A stretch of 64,000 nt of DNA, taken from positions 6,510,001 to 6,574,000 of the forward strand of contig CM072337.1 of assembly GCA_036874045.1 (NCBI GenBank), read 5' to 3'. The notes below the pieces were generated by a model. It saw only the letters and a list, made by a program, of their open reading frames with translations, was not told the DNA's origin and searched no databases. This document shows positions 9,202 through 20,766 of the stretch, one piece after another (the stretch's first letter is position 1; every line of letters starts with the position of its first letter). Source of the stretch: Cymodocea nodosa. Its lineage: Eukaryota > Streptophyta > Magnoliopsida > Alismatales > Cymodoceaceae. A program made the translations under genes and the position numbers.

Positions 9202-11055
9202 GTTTTGATTCTGTGCTTTTACTGTTGTGTGTAATCTGCATTTATTTTTAGGAAAAAGAATTTTAGTTTTAGTTTTATTTTATTTACTAGGAAAAGAAAA
9301 AAGAAAAAAAACACAAAGTATCAACCTAGTTTGATGGTATTTGTTCTAGGAAACCAACTAGCTTGTTTATGAGCCACCAAAGGCATAGGAGCTTAGGTTC
9401 CACACAGGATACTGATTTAACAATATATGTTTTGTTGTTAAGTGTTATTTTGTTATATATTTTGCTTTTATTGGTGAATGAAAAGTGTTCAGAATCAAAA
9501 GTCAAAGGATATTGGAGGAGATACAAAAGAATAAGGTATGTAATTGCTTACTTATCTTGAATTTACACTTAAACTCAATTCGTGGAGTTATTTATTAACT
9601 CAATGAATTAAGTTCATTGAGTTAGGTGCTAAGTCAATGAAACAATATTCATGCCTACTTACATTTACTATATTTATTGTAAAATCTTTTACATTGAGGA
9701 CAATGCAAAATGTAGGTATGGGGGGGAAGTAATTAGGTTAGCAGCGAAGTAATTTTGTTAATTAAAGGAATTAGAATGGTACTGCAAATTCCTGTGGAAA
9801 TTGAAATTTTTTTATGAATTTGGTGTAACTAACCAAAATTTCTTGTAACTATCCGATAATTGAAACTATCAAATTTTTTTTTTTTCATCACTATAACTTC
9901 TTGAATGTTATATAAGATGCTACAAATTTTACTATCAATACAAATCTGATATAGTATCTTATGTTTTTACTGAATTTTATGAGTTTAGTAGTTTCACAAT
10001 TTTAAAGAAGAAATAAGATATTTAACTAAAACTCAGTAAATGATCCGAATTCCTAAAAGAGCTGAAATGTTGATTTTCGGATTAAATGAAATACATATGA
10101 TCAAGGATACATTTAATTTGATTGATTAAACTTGTAGAATGATTTATGTGTAGACCTTATTAAACTATAAAAAAAGTATGAGCTTATTGATATAGATTGT
10201 TATTTTCAGTAAATAATAGAAGTAGGACTATACAAGATTTGTGTTTTATTACATCTGTAATAATGAAATACATATATATACTATGTTGAAAAGAAAAAAA
10301 AGGAAAAAAAGAAAAAAAAAACTTTGAGAGTTTATTGATTTGTTTGATAACGTGCCTTTTGTACTTGAGTAGATAGGTATGTAAGGATTGTTGACCTGTA
10401 AAAAGACTATTTAAATCTAACAACCTAAGATACTGATCAAATCTAGGATTGTTGACTGAAAGCTCGATACATGGATACACTAGAAAGCTCTTGTATGATT
10501 AGAGCTTTTCAAATTAACTTTTAAAGTACAAATGTGCATATACTGTTCTGAAAAGATTAAAGTATTTTGTGAAATACAAATATCTTTTGAATCAAGTATA
10601 CTTTCTGTTATCTAAGATTACTAAAGTATGAATCTAGAATAGACTTTTGAAGTTGTTTATTTGAGATACAATTCATTATTCTACTTGTCTTAATTATGTT
10701 GAATTGGATTGTGTTTTGATTCGTGTGTAGTTGAAATTTATTCTGGAAATCATATTTGGAAAATTCAGGATAACAGATATTTGGAAAGAAGAAAAAATGA
10801 TAATATAAGTACCACCTATGTGATACTAATATATTTTGTATGTAATTTACATATGTTTTAAATATATTTGCAGGATTAAGAGGAGAAAACAATGTTAAAA
10901 CAGATTATTGAAAATTACATAATAGCTATATAGTAATCAAATTTATGTATTCTGAAGATACAAAAAGAAGAATTTAATCTAGCACTTTAAAAAGATGAAC
11001 TAGTTAGATCTTAGTAGTTTGCTAAAGGACTAGCAAAATTTAAGTATGGGGGAAG
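9202..11055 (+). other. Element D 3' noncoding region with two hairpin-purine modules
   Basis: No coding region supported. It holds GTTA/TAAC modules near 9585-9640. The hairpin CATTG/CAATG at 9692-9705 is followed by AGGTATGGGGGGGAAG. There is an A/G-rich tract at 10288-10322. A second hairpin, TTTGCTA / TAGCAAA at 11018-11037, is followed by AAGTATGGGGGAAG, the polypurine tract directly abutting the 3' LTR. The region aligns throughout with the 3' noncoding parts of C (51423-53187), H and fragment J. Confidence 0.8.
9369..9560 (+). other. Small ORF with one membrane segment (speculative)
   Basis: The ORF starts MSHQRHRSLGSTQDTDL, followed by a strongly hydrophobic stretch (IYVLLLSVILLYILLLLV) and a basic tail. 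The SHQRHxSLxSTQDxDL part is recognisable in the same place in copies H (about 47170) and C (about 53025), but there the frame has stops or loses the membrane stretch. It may be a tiny accessory ORF or just conserved noncoding sequence read by chance. Confidence 0.25.
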
Positions 11056-13001
11056 TGTTTAGAATGGAAAAGTGCATAATATTAACGGTTAAATGATGGT
11101 TAATTGCAGAATATTTAGCTTATCATATGAGAATTAAGCCATTATGTTATAATTGCACTATTATATGCTTTAATGAAAGAATATGCATAATTTCTAGGAA
11201 TTGGCATTAATTAAGTACATTTCTGAACCATCAGTGAATTACAAGTTTTTTAATTCTTAAGTATCTAAACTTTCTGTTGTTTGGAGAGTTATGTTTAATG
11301 TACTGGACAGTTATGTTTTAAATGAATATTTGATTTATTTCCTAGAATACACGTGTTGAAACTTGAATGCATGATTTAAGTAGATTTTCGGTGAGTTATA
11401 TGCTAACTATCCGAATTGCATCTAGGCGTCGGATATTTAGATTAGTAAGTATTCAAAATATCTTTTTATTATAAAACTACTTAAGTACACGTGTCACAAT
11501 CTAGAAGCTTGACTTAAGTTATCTTACGGAAGGTTATCTGTTAACTATCTAAAATGCATATAAGTTTCGGATACTTATAGTTGTAACTATCCGAAACATC
11601 TGAACTTGTTATTTTATTACACGTGTTTTATAGTTAAATCAACGAAGTAAGTCTGTTGAGTTATCTGTAATTCCACGGACCATTTATTTTCTAATATGCC
11701 ACTATAGTAGTTGTAGAAATAGGAAATTCGAAGGACAACCACGATTGCACATATTACACAGGAATTCACATGTGGAATGAAGAAGAAATCACCATCGTTG
11801 ATATGAATGAAGGAAATCCAACCAATCATTTAAGCAGAAGCAATTACCACTAAAAGAAATATAAAAGACGAAGAAAAAGTGTGTGTAGAGGGGGGTGGAG
11901 AACTACGCTAATTGCAGAAAGCATCGGAAGTTCCCTGAAGCTCCACACCACCACTATAATCACCAACCGTCGGAGGTCTATGAGGATACTTTCCTGATGT
12001 TGGGTCGATTCCAAGCTAAACACAGTGCTTGACAACCACTGTGAGGAGGGATCGCGTCGCAGGAAGGGAAGCTATTTTCACCAAGCACTGACTCATATCT
12101 CAGGAGATCGTAAAGCTTCTAGCCTTGGTTTCGGGTTGATGCCTATTTGCTGAAGAGGAGATTATCTTACAATTTTGGACTTGCGATTCTATAGGGAGAG
12201 GAGACAAGATTGTAAGTGATTAAGTTTTCAATGGTGTAATCTCGTTGCATGTAGTGACAAAAGTTTTTACTATCGATAGAGATTTTTACATTTCACCTTC
12301 GCTCATCTTCAGTAACATATCAAAACAAAAATACCAAAAACAACAAATTATCTATGTTTATATTTAGTATTAAGGTGTTGTATTATTTGTTTGTATCGTG
12401 ATTAATGTTACCATTGTTAGTATTGTGAATGTTTTATGTTAGTTTGATTTAGAAAATAGAAAAGAGTTTACTGTTTACTGAAATTGATTTGTTCCAGATA
12501 CTTAAAAATTTTAATGTTTATTGTTTGAAATATCTGAATATTAGTGTTGCTTAATGTTAAATCTAATATTAACTAACATTAAAGAGCTTAATTGATGTTA
12601 TTTACATTCTATGGAACTGCCCAAAGGTTGGTCGAATTCCTTTGTAAATAGCAGTATTTAACTTGAAAGATAGGCTCATGGAGTTAACTATAAGTCTATG
12701 AGGTTAGTCTGTTGAGTTAACCGTAACTCCACGAACTAGGTCTATTGAGTTAACTGTAACTCAACGGAGTGTTTACTGTACACACATAAACTCCAATATA
12801 AAAATTGTAACAGTACACAATTCTTACTCAATCTCTGTGGGTTTGACCTGTACTTGCACAGAAATACAATATACACTATGCACTTGTAGTTAAAAGCACA
12901 AATTGGATTTAATGGTTAATTTGTGTGAAAGGTTGTTTGTTTATTTCTTGAGGTAATTATTGATATATAAGTTTTTTGATTTAACTTAACAACCCCAAAC
13001 A
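11056..13001 (+). repeat. 3' LTR of element D
   Basis: 1946 bp, TGTTTAG start after the purine tract and CCAAACA end. It contains GGATAGTTA-type palindromes (11388-11415, 11564-11597), CGTTGAGTTA-type palindromes (about 12715-12770), a TATA box at 11860-11866 and the conserved R/U5 block near 12840. It is clearly diverged from the C LTRs, so D is an older insertion or a different subfamily. Confidence 0.9.
11860..11866 (+). promoter_or_regulatory. Putative TATA box of the D 3' LTR
   Basis: TATAAAA in an A/G-rich context ahead of AGTGTGTGTAGAGG, conserved at the same place in the other C-family LTRs. Probable core promoter; start site not determined. Confidence 0.5.
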
Positions 13002-14779
13002 CGTATCATCTACATAAATCAGTAGAATAATGAAGCAATTATTAAATAGTTTTATGTAGCAGCAATAGTCTGTATCATATCTTTTGGAGCCTAGGGTACA
13101 GATAAAGGTATCAAATCTCTTGTACCATTGTCGTGGTGCTTGTTTCAAACCATACAGACTTTTCAGCAATCTACATACTATCTTTCTTTTCTTGTCAGTT
13201 ACTGCAGATCTTTCTAGCTACATCATGTAGAGTTCTTCCTACAAGTCTCCATGTAGGAATGTTGTCTTTACATCCATTTGCTCCATGAACAAATTTTCTG
13301 TAGCAACAATGCTTAAGACTATTCTTATAGTATTCATCTTCAATACAGGAGAGAATACTTCAATATAGTATATGTCTTGAATTTGTTGAAAACCCTTGAC
13401 GACAAGTCTGCCTTTATATTTCTTGCTGCCATCTAGTTGTTCTTTCATCCTTAACACCCACTTGTTTCCTAAGATTTTCTTTCCTTTTGGCAATGAAGTT
13501 AGCTCCCAAGTTTTATTCTTCTCTAGGGACTTCATTTCTTCTTTCATTGCTAACTCCCATTTATGTGCATCACTTGCATAGATTGCTTCCTGATATGTTT
13601 CAAGTTCACCATTATCCGTCAGCAATAGATAATTAAATGATGGTACATACCTTTTTGGTTGTCTGGAAACCCTTCTAGATCTTCTAAGTTGCCTGGTGAC
13701 AACTTCATCTTCTTGATCATCTAGATGTTCTTGTTGTTCAACCTTCGGAAGCTAGATTTCTTCCACAAATACCTTCTGAAGTTGTTCAACATCATTATTT
13801 AGACTGATCTCAGTAGTACTTTCAGACTGAAGCTCAGACTGCTATTTATCTGCACTTTCCCTATGCTTGTACATCTTGGATTCAATGAAGGTGACATCTT
13901 TTGCACGGATTATTTTCTTGGTTTCTTCTACTTAGAATCTGTAACCAAAATAATCCTTACCATAGCCAATGAAATAACATATCTGTGATTTTGAATCCAA
14001 CTTGTCTCTTTTGTCACTGTTCAAGAGAACAAATGACTTAGATCCAAAGAATTTTAGGTGAGCATAGTTGACCTCTTTCCCTGTCCACAATTCTTCAGGG
14101 TTTTTGAGCCCCATTGGGGCAAATGGTCCTCTATTTATTAGATAGGCAGCTGTATTGACAACTTCTGCTCAGAATGTCTTGGGAAAGCCTACATGTAGTC
14201 TCATGCATCTTGCCCATTAATTCAAAGTCCTGTTCATCCTTTCAACAACTCCATTTTGTTGTCGAGTTCCAACTACAGTCCTCTGCCTTCTAATCCCTTG
14301 CTCCTCATAGTAAATTTTGAATTCATGGCTATCATATTCTCCTCCATTATCTAACGTGATGGATTTGATTTTTCTTCCACTCTAATTTTCCACTTCTACC
14401 TTTCATTTCTTGAAGACTTGGAAAACTTCAGACTTCTGTTTCAGAAAATAAACCCATACCTTCCTTGTATTGTCATTAATGAAGGTAACATAATAGAGAG
14501 CACCTCCTAAAGAACTAATAGGGGTAGTCCCCCACACATCCGTGTGAACCAGCTCCAATTTCTATGACCTAGGATCATGAGGAGTCTTGGCAAAGCTGAC
14601 TTTCTTCTACTTTCCCTCAATGCAGTCCTCACATATCTCTAAATTGACATTCTTCAGCTTAAGGATTTTCCCTTCTACCACTAAAACCTTCAGTCCATTC
14701 TCACTGAGGTGTCTCTTTTATGCCATAAGTCAGTGCCTTCAGTATCACTAACTACTGCAATAGTGTCATCTTAATTCGA
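13002..14779 (-). pseudogene. Copia G (right piece): integrase and RT N-terminal part
   Basis: Read leftward from about 14.75 kb: gag-pre-integrase remnant, integrase core with [17 protein letters not shown] and QNGVVERMN (the D, D, E catalytic triad region), then ELWTGKEVNYAHLKFFG and SKSQICYFIGYG (13932-14114). RT follows at 13239-13625 (KNKTWELTSLPKGKK, KGFQQIQDI, MDVKTTFLHGDL), then SLYGLKQAPRQWYKRFDTF and IYVDD. The YVDD active-site region is where element D inserted; the continuation is at 5718. Multiple stops. The right side is cut by the Copia F LTR at 14780. Confidence 0.9.
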
Positions 14780-16425
14780 TGTTAGTGTTTAGTATTTTGT
14801 TTTGATGATGTGTGCTGAATGAAAATAATCATATTTGCTCAATTACTATTGCTTGTGAAAAGAAATTAAAAACATCAATTAATACAGAAAAAGCTTACTG
14901 ATATAAATACTTGTCTATATTGGATATGAAATTATACTATTAAATAACTAGTCGTTTCATTGCATTAATTTCTCATGTAACTAAACGTTAAGTTAACGTG
15001 TGTTTTTATTGAAAAGCATGATATGTTTTAAAGTTATATCTTCTGTATCATGAACATTGCACGTTTAGACAACTCGTTAAGTTAGAGTGTTATTTGTATA
15101 GAGGTCACATGAGAACTCATTGAGTTAGAGGATTAAAGGTAATAGGTCACGTGAGAACTCGTTGAGTTAGTGAGTAAAAGAAGAGACGAACTCTTTAAGT
15201 TAGTGTTGTATACGTGGTGAAATTATAAGTTACGAATGTCATATTATATCACGTGAGGTGCACATGTTTAACTCGTTAAGTTAACATAACTAAACGTGTT
15301 GAGTTGCTATATTGAACACTAAGGCAACATGTTAGGTTAGCGTCATAAACTTAAGTTGTAATTTTTGCACGTGGTAAAATTTTTATTATAAAAACATTTG
15401 TTTATTACTGATTCGTTGAGTTATTTGTAATACAACGGAGTTGGTTTGTTGAGTTATCGTAACACAACAAAGCTGGTTCGTTGAGTTCATGTAACACCAC
15501 AGACTTAGTTCGTTGAGTTAGCTACAGTACCTATCACATGAAATGGCACATGAGGAACTTGTTAAGTTAGAAACGTTAAGTTAATATCTACTTGTGTTAC
15601 TCGTTTAGTTAACATTAAAGTAACGACTTCTTATTACACTTGGTGAAAAGTTTTGGAAGAGAAAGTTTATTTTACAGGAAGTTTTTTAGAGATCCAAGAT
15701 TGATGATTAAAGAAAATTCGAAATGTAAACGTGGGTCAGAACATGTGTGTCTCGATGAAGGAAAAAGCAAAGACGTGAAGAAGTGGAAAACTGGTAGTGA
15801 TTAAACGTGGAGGATATGCATGAAATTAACATATAGTATAAAAGACATAGAGTTCTCATTGATCAAACTATCCCTACACACCAAAAGAAAAATCTTTTCA
15901 GGGATCAAAAACACTCTTCAGAGAAAAGCTCTCAGGTGGAAGAAAATTCAGTGAAGTAGAAAAAGGTGAGATTTATGTCACTGAAGATTTGAAGTATCAG
16001 TTGGAAGAAAGTTCAGTGAAGTAGAAAAAAAGGTAATATATATGTCACTAAAGATTTAAAATATCGGAAGAAAGCAAATTTGGTGAAGCAGAGAAAGACA
16101 AGGTATTCGTTACTGAAGAATTGCTGAAGAAGAAAAAGAAGAAGAAGAAAGATCTCAAATAGGGAGAAATGTTTTAAATTCCGTAATTTAGTTTTCTCTA
16201 TTTGTAGTTATGAAATTGTATAGATGAAACATGGTATTGAAATATAATTGCATTTACAATTTCTAAGGAGAATTGAATTGTATATTGTAATTGAAACCTT
16301 GAATAAAAATGATTTTATGAAAACAGTGTCTCGACTTGTTTTTAAGTATTGAAGTTTCAATTATAATCGGAAAAAGTTGAAAAACACAATTCACCCCCTC
16401 TCTTGTGTAGCCATATGATCCTATA
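14780..16425 (+). repeat. 5' LTR of Copia F
   Basis: 1646 bp, starting TGTTAGTGTTTAG and ending ..GATCCTATA; the related fragment at 4718 ends CTGCA, so the terminal CA is mutated here. At 15060-15540 it carries at least ten degenerate CGTTGAGTTA / TAACxCAAC words. A TATA box is at 15837-15843. A purine-rich 3' part has two to three copies of a 70-75-bp repeat (GAAGAAAATTCAGTGAAGTAG..., 15938-16110). Confidence 0.8.
15837..15843 (+). promoter_or_regulatory. Putative TATA box of Copia F LTR
   Basis: TATAAAA followed by GACATAGAGTTCTC and then a pyrimidine/A-rich stretch, the usual look of a plant LTR core promoter. About 590 bases remain to the LTR end. Confidence 0.55.
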
Positions 16426-16427
16426 AG

Positions 16428-16439
16428 TGATATCAGAGC
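16428..16439 (+). other. Primer binding site of Copia F
   Basis: TGATATCAGAGC, one mismatch from the plant Copia consensus TGGTATCAGAGC complementary to initiator tRNA-Met, two bases after the LTR end. Confidence 0.85.
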
Positions 16440-16628
16440 TGTGTTAATAATCTTTGATATAAAATCGATACCAACTTATTTAATATCATTACTTATTCTA
16501 CCTTCCTTCCTTGTTTTTAAACAGAAATTAATATCTGAGCATACGTTTAACTTTCTTGATTTAAGGCTCAAATTGTTTTAAAGTTTTCGACTGTTTAAAA
16601 TCAAATAGGTTGAAAAATCTAAGGTAAG

Positions 16629-18430
16629 ATGGCTACTGGAAATGGTAATTTTTCTTTATATGAAGGCCAAAATCTTAATCGTCCTCCTTTATTTGATAGA
16701 ATACATTTTGAATATAGGAAATATAGGATGATAGTTTTTCTTCAAAGTATAGATCATAAGTTGTGGTTCATGATTTCGAAACCATATACTCTGTTATCTA
16801 CTCCTTATAATACTTGGACAATTACTGAAAAAGAAAATGAAACTCTGAATGCTAAGAGCTTAAATATTTTATTTTGTGTATTAAGTTATGAACAGTTTAG
16901 TAAAGTGTCGACATATAAATCTACTTATGAGGTATGGCATGCATTAGAAGTTTCACATGAAAGTACTTCTCAAGTTAAAGAGGCTAAGATAAACATGTTG
17001 ATTTATAAGTATAAACTCCTTAAGATGCATGAAGACGAAAGTATTTCTAAGATGTTTTCTAGATTCCTTGATATCATAAACTCCTTAAAATGCTTAGGAA
17101 AGAATTTTGAACAGAAGGATTTGGTGAGGAAAATTCTCAGATCCCTAAGTTCTAAATGGTCTCAGAAAATAACATCAATTGAGGAATCACGAGATTTAAA
17201 TGTTTATATCATAAATAAACTTATAGGAAACTTAACTACTCATGAAGTTAAATTAAATGAATCACTGAGTTAAAATAAACTAAAAATGAAGAAAGAAATA
17301 GCCTTTAAAATTAATTCAGATTCTGATATATCTACTAATTTTGATGAAGATTTGATTTTGCTAACTAGGAAACAACAAGGGAACAAAAATGATAAACCCT
17401 CAATGTCAAAATCACTAAATAACAAGAATTCTTCATCCAGAAAGTATGTATGTTACAACTGCAAGAAACCTAGACATCTTTCTCCAGATTGTCCTATAAG
17501 GAAAAATGAAAAGCATAGTAGGACAAATTAGAAGAAGATGGCTTAGAAAACTCAGAAAAAGTTTTACAAGTAAAAGGCTTTGAAGGTCACTTGGGATGAC
17601 ACGTCTGAAGAGTCTGAATATGAGGAATCATCATCAAAATCTTCACATTCAGAAGGAGAACCAAAGTTAGAAGATGTTGCTCATGTGTGCTTCATGGCAG
17701 ATGAGTTTGAGGTAATATCTGATCTTGAAAGTTACTCAGATTTCAACTTTGATGAATTATTATGTGCTTATCATGCGTTATTAGTTGCAGTTCAAGTAAA
17801 TCTAAGACTAAAATTCCTTTTATCATGAAAGAAAGTAATAAATACGTAGAAGTAGGTAATTCAAAGGATGAATCATGTAGTAATAATATAAATCGATGTG
17901 ATTTGTCAAAATGTACTTCTAACATGATTATAAATGTTTCTAAAAATCTTGTTTCTTGTTTTGAAAATTCAATTACTAATGTTTCTAAAACATCAAACAA
18001 TTGTAGTAAATTGGAAATTCAGAAACCCAAGCATGAAATTCAAAACACTAGTGTTAGACCAATTACTCATTCTGCATGTTCTTTATCTAAAAATTTATGT
18101 GCAAAAAAAGATTTTGTATGTATTGAAAATTCAAATAAAAGTATAAAATCTTGGTATAAACTTACTGAAATGTATGAGCATGACCAAAATAAATTAACAT
18201 CTTATAAAAATCAGTTTGGTCTTGATTATACTATACCCGAAAACAAAAAGAATGAATATAAGAGCAATAATGCTATATGTAAGTATGATACTAATGATAA
18301 GTCAATAGTACTTACAACAAATAAGAATGTAAATGATAATGTTAAACTATTTTTAAACAAAAAGAAGAAATATGCATTTAATGAACTTGGTCCTCAACAA
18401 CATTGGGTACCAAGAAAAAGTTTTTCTTAA
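16629..18430 (+). pseudogene. Copia F gag (capsid and zinc knuckle), broken
   Basis: The ATG at 16629 opens a frame of 214 codons with NLNRPPLFDRIHFEYRKYRM and FLQSIDHKLW, the plant Copia gag (UBN2/DUF4219-like) signature. The frame continues after TAA 17271-17273 into the knuckle CYNCKKPRHLSPDC (CX2CX4HX4C, about 17451-17492). Further TAG/TAA codons at 17529-17573 and a frame change near 17780 precede a lysine/asparagine-rich linker to 18430 ending GPQQHWVPRK. These proteins form the virus-like particle; this copy cannot encode one uninterrupted. Confidence 0.85.
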
Positions 18431-18592
18431 TTTGTTTTGCAGGAGGAAACAACATCAAAATGGATCTTGGACAGTGGAGTGTCAAGTCACATGACCGGAT
18501 AGAAAAGTCTACTACAAAATTTTACAAATACCATGAATGGAAGTGTAACATTTGGAAACAAAAGTAAAGATAAAATCATAGGTATGCGTAAT
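18431..18592 (+). pseudogene. Copia F protease start
   Basis: Reads KWILDSGVSSHMTG at about 18460-18500, the aspartic protease active-site block (DSG) typical of Copia, then a TAG. Interrupted at 18592 by element A; the pol frame resumes at 31974. Confidence 0.8.
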
Positions 18593-20742
18593 TGTAAAGT
18601 ATCAATTTGTGCATTTTATATATGTTAATTCATGCATGTTAAAGATTATAAGTCATCATTATATATGTTCTTATAAAAGATTACATGAAAATCATATTTT
18701 TAGACATATGCATAAATTAGGGATTAAATAGTTGATAATGTACAAATTTATCCTTTATCAATTAAACACATAGACAATAGCCCTTGTATTAGACATAATT
18801 CTTATAATTCTTCAATGTATGACTTTATATACATTGTATGATTGCCAAATCACTTAAATATGATGTTAAACTAAAGAACTTTAAGTAATTCATGTATGTA
18901 CATATGAAAAAGTTGTAGACCAAAACCTTCCTAATTTGGAAACTTTCCATATATGGCAACTCATGCATGCATGTATACTATATTTGCATCATATGATTTA
19001 TATTCAATGTATATGTGCATCCAACTTGGTTTTGAGTTTTATACGTCAATAAATCATGAAATCAAGGTGGATTAAAGAGGAAAAAACATAGGCCATTGGA
19101 TGCAACTTATTGGAGCCCAAGCAACAAAAGCCTAGAGTATTTAAAGTGTTTGACCACTCAATTCTAGGCTATCTCCTCCTCTTCCAACACATTGCAGCCG
19201 ACGGTTCCAACCATTCCATCATATTCATCTAGAAAGTCTCATCTTCCCTTTGATCTTGAACAAGCTCCCTTCAAGAATGGTGAGTTTTGGCGTCTTCCAC
19301 TCCTCCTAGAAGACACCTTCTCTTCAATTCAAATGGCCATACGTTAGGATCTCTTTGGGCGTTCATTTTGGTGGATTGGGAGGCTCGTATGACTGATTTG
19401 GAGTAGAGCAAAAGGTTAGGATCTTCAGGGTTGAGTCATCGAAAGCTCCATTTTTAGATGTGGAAGCCAAAGTTGTGGGTCTTGGAGGCAAGATCTTGAG
19501 TACGTGCACCACTCTTCTTCAAGGCAACCTTAGAAGCTTCACTTGGACATGCTACAAGTGGTGACAGCCCTGTGGAGCATCGATTTCAAGGACTTTGGGG
19601 AGTCATTGCTTGAAGAAATGTGGAGGATTAAAAGGTATGATGGAAAGGAGAGATCCTCATACTAGTTTTCATGTTTTACAATTTTATATGTATGAGTATA
19701 GTTTGAGTATGTGGAAGAACGAAATTCTATGCATAAATCTTTGTTTCAAATGTTCTATATTAAAGATCACATACTATTTTGATGTTAATTGATATCAGGA
19801 TTGAGTTCATATTATATGTTTAGTGTGAATGAATGTGATGATGTGAATTGTGAAGGTAGTTTTCCGTTCTTAGATGGCCAGATTATTAGTAGTTTTTCTT
19901 CGAATTGTATCTACTTGTTCGTCATCTATAAATTCCGTTTTTTTGTTTTGTTTTGTAAGTATAATGAATGTAGAACAAGTTTACAAAGTTTTAGAATTTT
20001 TTAGAATGTTTTCCGAAGCTTTTCGATTTTATTTTGTGAAGGTATCAGCGGTTTTGAGTCTCTGTTGAGTGCTAGTTTTGAGCTCGACGCCTATGCTGTG
20101 CTTGCATCGTGTATTTTGTGGAATTCAGTTCTGTAAATTTTCCTTGTTAGTGTACAGATCTACTTTCAAGGCGCGCTTATTTCGTAGCATTTCATGAAGT
20201 TTTTACGGAGATTTGATTTTTGAACCAAAGGTGCGTTTTTAGAAAGTTTCCATAACTGTCTGCGCCCCTTTCTTAAATAAGATATTGCTAGAGTTTTAAG
20301 TTGATTTAATCCACGAAATTACACCCATTTGAAAGATATTCCGAGGATCTTTCCAACCGTTATTTATTCTAGATTTGTAAATGTTCAAGTTGGAAGTTAT
20401 TGGAGTTAAAACTCGAGCATAAATTCTGTGATTTCTGGATTAATACTCATTGATTTCTTAAATATCTTATCATAACTAATTAGATTTTGGGGTAATCTTA
20501 TAAACCTTAATTGTGCTACGAATTTTGTATATTAATATTAAGTAATTAGAGTTTAATTATGAATTAGTTTAATGTGAATATTTAATCGAATAATCATTTT
20601 AATAAAATTATTTAAGACAAACTCCTTGTGAATTCGACCTGTACTTGCACATGCTTATTACAATGGGCACTATGCGCTTGCAGTTATAAATGTAAAATTT
20701 GCCATTTTGCCATTATTTTAATAACACATAAAAGCGTTTACA
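18593..20742 (+). repeat. 5' LTR of element A
   Basis: TGTAAAGTATC... to ...AAGCGTTTACA, co-linear with 29819-31968. A TATA-like TATTTAA lies near 19138. The conserved block ATTCGACCTGTACTTGCAC (about 20632) and GCGCTTGCAGTTAT mark the R/U5 part shared with B and C. Short ORFs inside (for example 19595-20068) recur in the 3' LTR only because the LTR is duplicated. Confidence 0.95.
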
Positions 20743-20748
20743 AGTTTT

Positions 20749-20766
20749 TGGCGCTGTTGCTGGGGA
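20749..20766 (+). other. Primer binding site of element A
   Basis: TGGCGCTGTTGCTGGGGA, two transitions from the perfect complement of the tRNA-Asp 3' end (TGGCGCCGTTGCCGGGGA), six bases after the LTR. Confidence 0.9.

Larger units (their letters stand above)
5719..13001 (+). mobile_element. Gypsy element D: internally deleted C-family copy inserted in Copia G
   Basis: TG at 5719 and CA at 13001 bound the insertion, flanked by catat (5714-5718) and cgtat (13002-13006), a 5-bp target duplication with one mismatch. The Copia RT interrupted here resumes on the other side. D has a 5' LTR stub, accessory ORF, LTR fragment, F-box gene, 3' noncoding region and a full 3' LTR. It lacks primer site, gag and pol entirely, so it could only have moved in trans or decayed after insertion. 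Confidence 0.85.

Noticed and set aside
19595..20068. Small ORFs in the A 5' LTR repeated at 30820-31293
   Set aside because: Same reason: paired LTR copies, no domain, and changes between copies do not favour silent sites.
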